Assembly (NCBI GenBank): GCA_016286835.1
Contig: JAEEUD010000108.1
Location: 1 to 6,732, forward strand
From: Pyramidobacter sp.
Lineage (GTDB): Bacteria; Synergistota; Synergistia; Synergistales; Dethiosulfovibrionaceae
Direction of reading: 5' to 3'
Length of the DNA: 6,732 nt
The notes under the pieces were generated by a model that saw nothing but the letters and a program-made list of their open reading frames with translations, did no database searches and had not been told where the DNA came from. The position numbers were made by a program, and so were the translations under genes. Positions 4,978-6,732 of the stretch are shown here, piece after piece (the first letter of the stretch is position 1; each line of letters opens with the position of its first letter).

Positions 4978-6441
4978 ATGTTCAGCATGAAGAAATTCGG
5001 AGTCGCCGTCGCCATCCTTTCGCTTGTTGCGAACGCTGCGGCCGCGTGCGACATGGTCGTCGTCACCCCCAAAGGCAGCGCTGATGGCAGCATGATCTGG
5101 GCCAAGAACAGCAACCGCAACAACGAAGAGTGCATGACCTTCAAGTTCCACCAGGGCGGCAAGCATGAGCCCGGCGAGACCGTCAAAGTCAGTCATACCA
5201 CGATCCCTCAGGCTCCCGTCACCTACTCCGTGATCGGCGCCGAGCCCTATTGGGGCTGGGGCGGCGAGATCGAGATGAACGAGAAGGGTGTCTGCTGCGG
5301 CAACGAACTGATCCTTACCAAGGACCCCGTCCATCACGAAGAAGAAGGCATGAATGGCCACGACCTCAACCGTCTCGCCGTTGAGCGCGGCGCTACGGCT
5401 TACGAGGCTATGCACGTCATCATCGACATGATCGAGAAGTACGGCCAGGGCGGCAACGCCAACCCTCCCAGCTCTTCCGACCTGTACGTGTACTGGAACT
5501 CGTTCCTGATCGTCGATCCTAACGAAGCTTGGGTGCTTGAGACCTCCGACCGCCGCTGGATCGCCCGTAAAGTCGACATCAACGAAGGCGTCTTTGCCCT
5601 CACCAACATGTGCTCGATCGGTTCTGTTTACGACGAGTGCAGCGACGACCTGATCCAGCACGCCATCGAGAAGGGCTGGTTCGCGGAAGGCGACGAGTTC
5701 AACTTCTTCAAGGTCTACAGCCAGATCAATCCTCGTCCCAACTTTGAGACGAAGGGCCGCCGCGCCTATGACATGCTTGCCAAAAAGATGGGCAAGATCG
5801 TTCCGCAGGACGTCATGGAAGTCATGAGAGACAACAAGCTTGCCGGTTCGTTCCTTGAGTCCCGCTTCGGCATGGCCAAGGTCACCCGTGCTCTGTCCGA
5901 GCACATGATCGGCAACAGCATCGCCGGCAGCGCCGTGTTCCACCTCCGTCACGACGAAAGCATCCCCGAGCCCATGCGCAATGTGATCTGGGCCGCTATG
6001 GCCTCGCCTGACTGCGGCACGTACCGTCCGTTCTACTTCTGCGCCAAGGTCCCCGAAGAGCTCGCGATCGGCGAGAACACCTATGATATCAAATCGCCTT
6101 GGTGGTGCTTCGACATGCTCGACCGCATGGCCCGTGCCAACGAAGACTGCTACTTCGACGTGCTCAGGGCTATCTGGACGCCGTTCGAGACTCGCATGTT
6201 CAACGAGAACAAGATGATGGAGAAGAAGGCTGCCAAACTGTTCAAGGACGGCAAGGATGAAGAGGCTAAAAAGCTTGTCAGCGACTTCGTGCAGCTGTAC
6301 TGCGACAAGAGCTGGAACGTTGCCAAGGGACTTCAGGGCGTGTTCAAGGAACTCAACAAGGTCGTGCCCGGTCCTAAGGTCAATCTGATCGATCCTGACG
6401 GTGTCAGCAACAAGAACGCCAAGGTCGTGCTGTTCCAGTAA
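4978..6441 (+). CDS. Secreted C69-family (PepD-type) dipeptidase, Ntn hydrolase
   Basis: This 487-residue enzyme is close to the usual length of the family. Residues 1-23 are a signal peptide (KK near the start, hydrophobic core, ANAAAA). Cleavage before Cys24 would expose the N-terminal cysteine that serves as nucleophile in these hydrolases, followed by the family pattern DGSMIWAKNSNRNNEE (36-51). Further hallmarks are GVCCGNE (104-110), GHDLNRLAVERGATAYEA (127-144), YGQGGN (155-160) and NSFLIVDPNEAWVLET (174-189). Family members cleave dipeptides with broad specificity. Here it should act outside the membrane and supply amino acids or short peptides. ATG 4978 has AAAGGAG nine bases upstream; Met4 is a weaker alternative. 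Codon choice is strongly biased (AAC, GAC, AAG, ATC favoured, few A/T-ending codons) compared with the upstream genes, which points to high expression. Last gene before a strong terminator. Confidence 0.94.
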   Translation: MFSMKKFGVAVAILSLVANAAAACDMVVVTPKGSADGSMIWAKNSNRNNEECMTFKFHQGGKHEPGETVKVSHTTIPQAPVTYSVIGAEPYWGWGGEIEMNEKGVCCGNELILTKDPVHHEEEGMNGHDLNRLAVERGATAYEAMHVIIDMIEKYGQGGNANPPSSSDLYVYWNSFLIVDPNEAWVLETSDRRWIARKVDINEGVFALTNMCSIGSVYDECSDDLIQHAIEKGWFAEGDEFNFFKVYSQINPRPNFETKGRRAYDMLAKKMGKIVPQDVMEVMRDNKLAGSFLESRFGMAKVTRALSEHMIGNSIAGSAVFHLRHDESIPEPMRNVIWAAMASPDCGTYRPFYFCAKVPEELAIGENTYDIKSPWWCFDMLDRMARANEDCYFDVLRAIWTPFETRMFNENKMMEKKAAKLFKDGKDEEAKKLVSDFVQLYCDKSWNVAKGLQGVFKELNKVVPGPKVNLIDPDGVSNKNAKVVLFQ

Positions 6442-6472
6442 GCTATCGAGCACTGAACTATCAGCTCTCAGT

Positions 6473-6511
6473 AAAAAAAAGGCCGCTCCCAAACCGGAGC
6501 GGCTCTTTTTT
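6473..6511 (+). terminator. Intrinsic terminator after the C69 dipeptidase gene
   Basis: GCCGCTCC (6482-6489) and GGAGCGGC (6496-6503) form a perfect eight-bp GC-rich stem with a six-base loop, followed by a T-rich tail TCTTTTTT (6504-6511). A run of eight A residues precedes the stem, so the structure could also end transcripts coming from the other side. It lies about 30 bases after the stop codon and closes the operon. Confidence 0.95.
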
Positions 6512-6566
6512 GTATTTCGTGCTAAAATTATACATAAATATTAGTGCTCCATGCCATAGCTATTTT

Positions 6567-6596
6567 TTCAAAATATAATTACAATTAATATATAAT
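6567..6596 (+). promoter_or_regulatory. Probable promoter of the downstream M20-type peptidase gene
   Basis: A perfect TATAAT at 6591-6596 lies in very AT-rich DNA after the terminator. TTCAAA at 6567-6572 is a moderate -35 match with an 18-base spacer. Another TATAAT at 6574-6579 lacks a good -35. The expected start near 6603 gives a leader of about 60 bases. Confidence 0.6.
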
Positions 6597-6609
6597 GGGT
6601 TTTTTATGA

Positions 6610-6635
6610 CCGATCGTTTCGTATCGGATCCGAAA
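6610..6635 (+). promoter_or_regulatory. Palindromic element in the peptidase leader, shared with the operon promoter
   Basis: CCGATCGTTTCG (6610-6621) is the exact reverse complement of 1652-1663, the bases at the predicted start of the permease operon transcript. It overlaps a TTTCG/CGAAA inverted repeat (6617-6621, 6631-6635) and abuts the ten-base palindrome TCGGATCCGA (6624-6633). The position just after the promoter suits an operator or a leader hairpin. The function is inferred. Confidence 0.35.
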
Positions 6636-6662
6636 TGTACGACTTACACAGGAGGACTTGTC

Positions 6663-6732
6663 ATGCTGAACAAAGAGCGTCTGAAGAACGTCTTTTACGA
6701 CATGGTGAAGATCTACAGCCCGTCGAAGGGCG
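6663..6732 (+). CDS. Probable M20-family (peptidase T-like) peptidase, N-terminal fragment
   Basis: Only 23 codons are inside the window. They begin at ATG 6663 after a perfect AGGAGG (6650-6655) with a seven-base spacer. The residues MLNKERLKNVFYDMVKIYSPS match the N-terminal pattern of M20/peptidase T-like metallopeptidases, where an ERL-helix and a KI-SPS segment precede the catalytic domain. No signal peptide is visible, so the enzyme should be cytoplasmic and could finish the degradation of imported peptides. The metal-binding motifs lie beyond the edge, so the family call is tentative, whereas the gene start itself is well supported. Confidence 0.6.
   Translation, partial: MLNKERLKNVFYDMVKIYSPSKG

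Noticed and set aside
4341..5186. 281-codon minus-strand frame opposite the DUF6305 and C69 genes
   Set aside because: It overlaps two genes with clear signal peptides and ribosome sites; no recognisable domain.
4954..6492. 512-codon open frame on the minus strand opposite the C69 gene
   Set aside because: The translation is low in recognisable motifs, the C69 frame is unmistakable, and its codon bias avoids the codons that read as stops in the opposite frame. The antisense frame also runs into the terminator.

Overview
The window looks like a piece of a moderately GC-rich bacterial chromosome with AT-rich intergenic regions. It contains a divergently organised locus for uptake or breakdown of small peptides, acylated amino acids or organic acids. 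The mix of genes (CdaR-type regulator, DctM-like permease, exported AstE/AspA-like deacylase, DUF6305 protein, exported C69 dipeptidase, M20-type peptidase) and the codon style suggest an amino-acid-fermenting anaerobe, most likely a member of Synergistota (Pyramidobacter/Synergistes-like). That placement is inferred from recalled family distributions and was not tested by search.

Layout. On the minus strand, reading leftward from about 1548, are a full-length CdaR/PucR-type sugar-diacid regulator (1548-391) and, 61 bases further on, the first 109 codons of a COG3910-like AAA ATPase cut by the window edge (329-1). On the plus strand, starting from a divergent promoter near 1623-1651, five genes lie head to tail: a DctM-like integral membrane permease (1722-2951), a 53-residue hydrophobic small protein (2964-3125), a membrane-anchored zinc deacylase of the succinylglutamate desuccinylase/aspartoacylase family (3138-4289), a secreted or lipid-anchored DUF6305 protein (4302-4856), and, after a 121-base gap, a secreted C69-family Ntn-hydrolase dipeptidase (4978-6441). 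A strong intrinsic terminator follows at 6473-6511. A new AT-rich promoter region then leads into the first 23 codons of a probable M20-family peptidase (6663 onward).

Working model (inference). The deacylase, the DUF6305 protein and the C69 peptidase all carry N-terminal export or anchor signals, so their active domains should sit outside the cytoplasmic membrane. They could trim peptides or N-acyl amino acids whose products enter through the permease. The divergent CdaR-like regulator is the obvious candidate for sensing the substrate. The 173-base divergent region has a well-formed sigma-70-type promoter, a 9-bp-arm inverted repeat and a leader stem-loop. A 12-base element at the start of the operon transcript recurs, inverted, in the leader of the downstream peptidase gene, suggesting the two units could share a regulator. 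No tRNA, rRNA, CRISPR array, insertion sequence or phage feature was seen.
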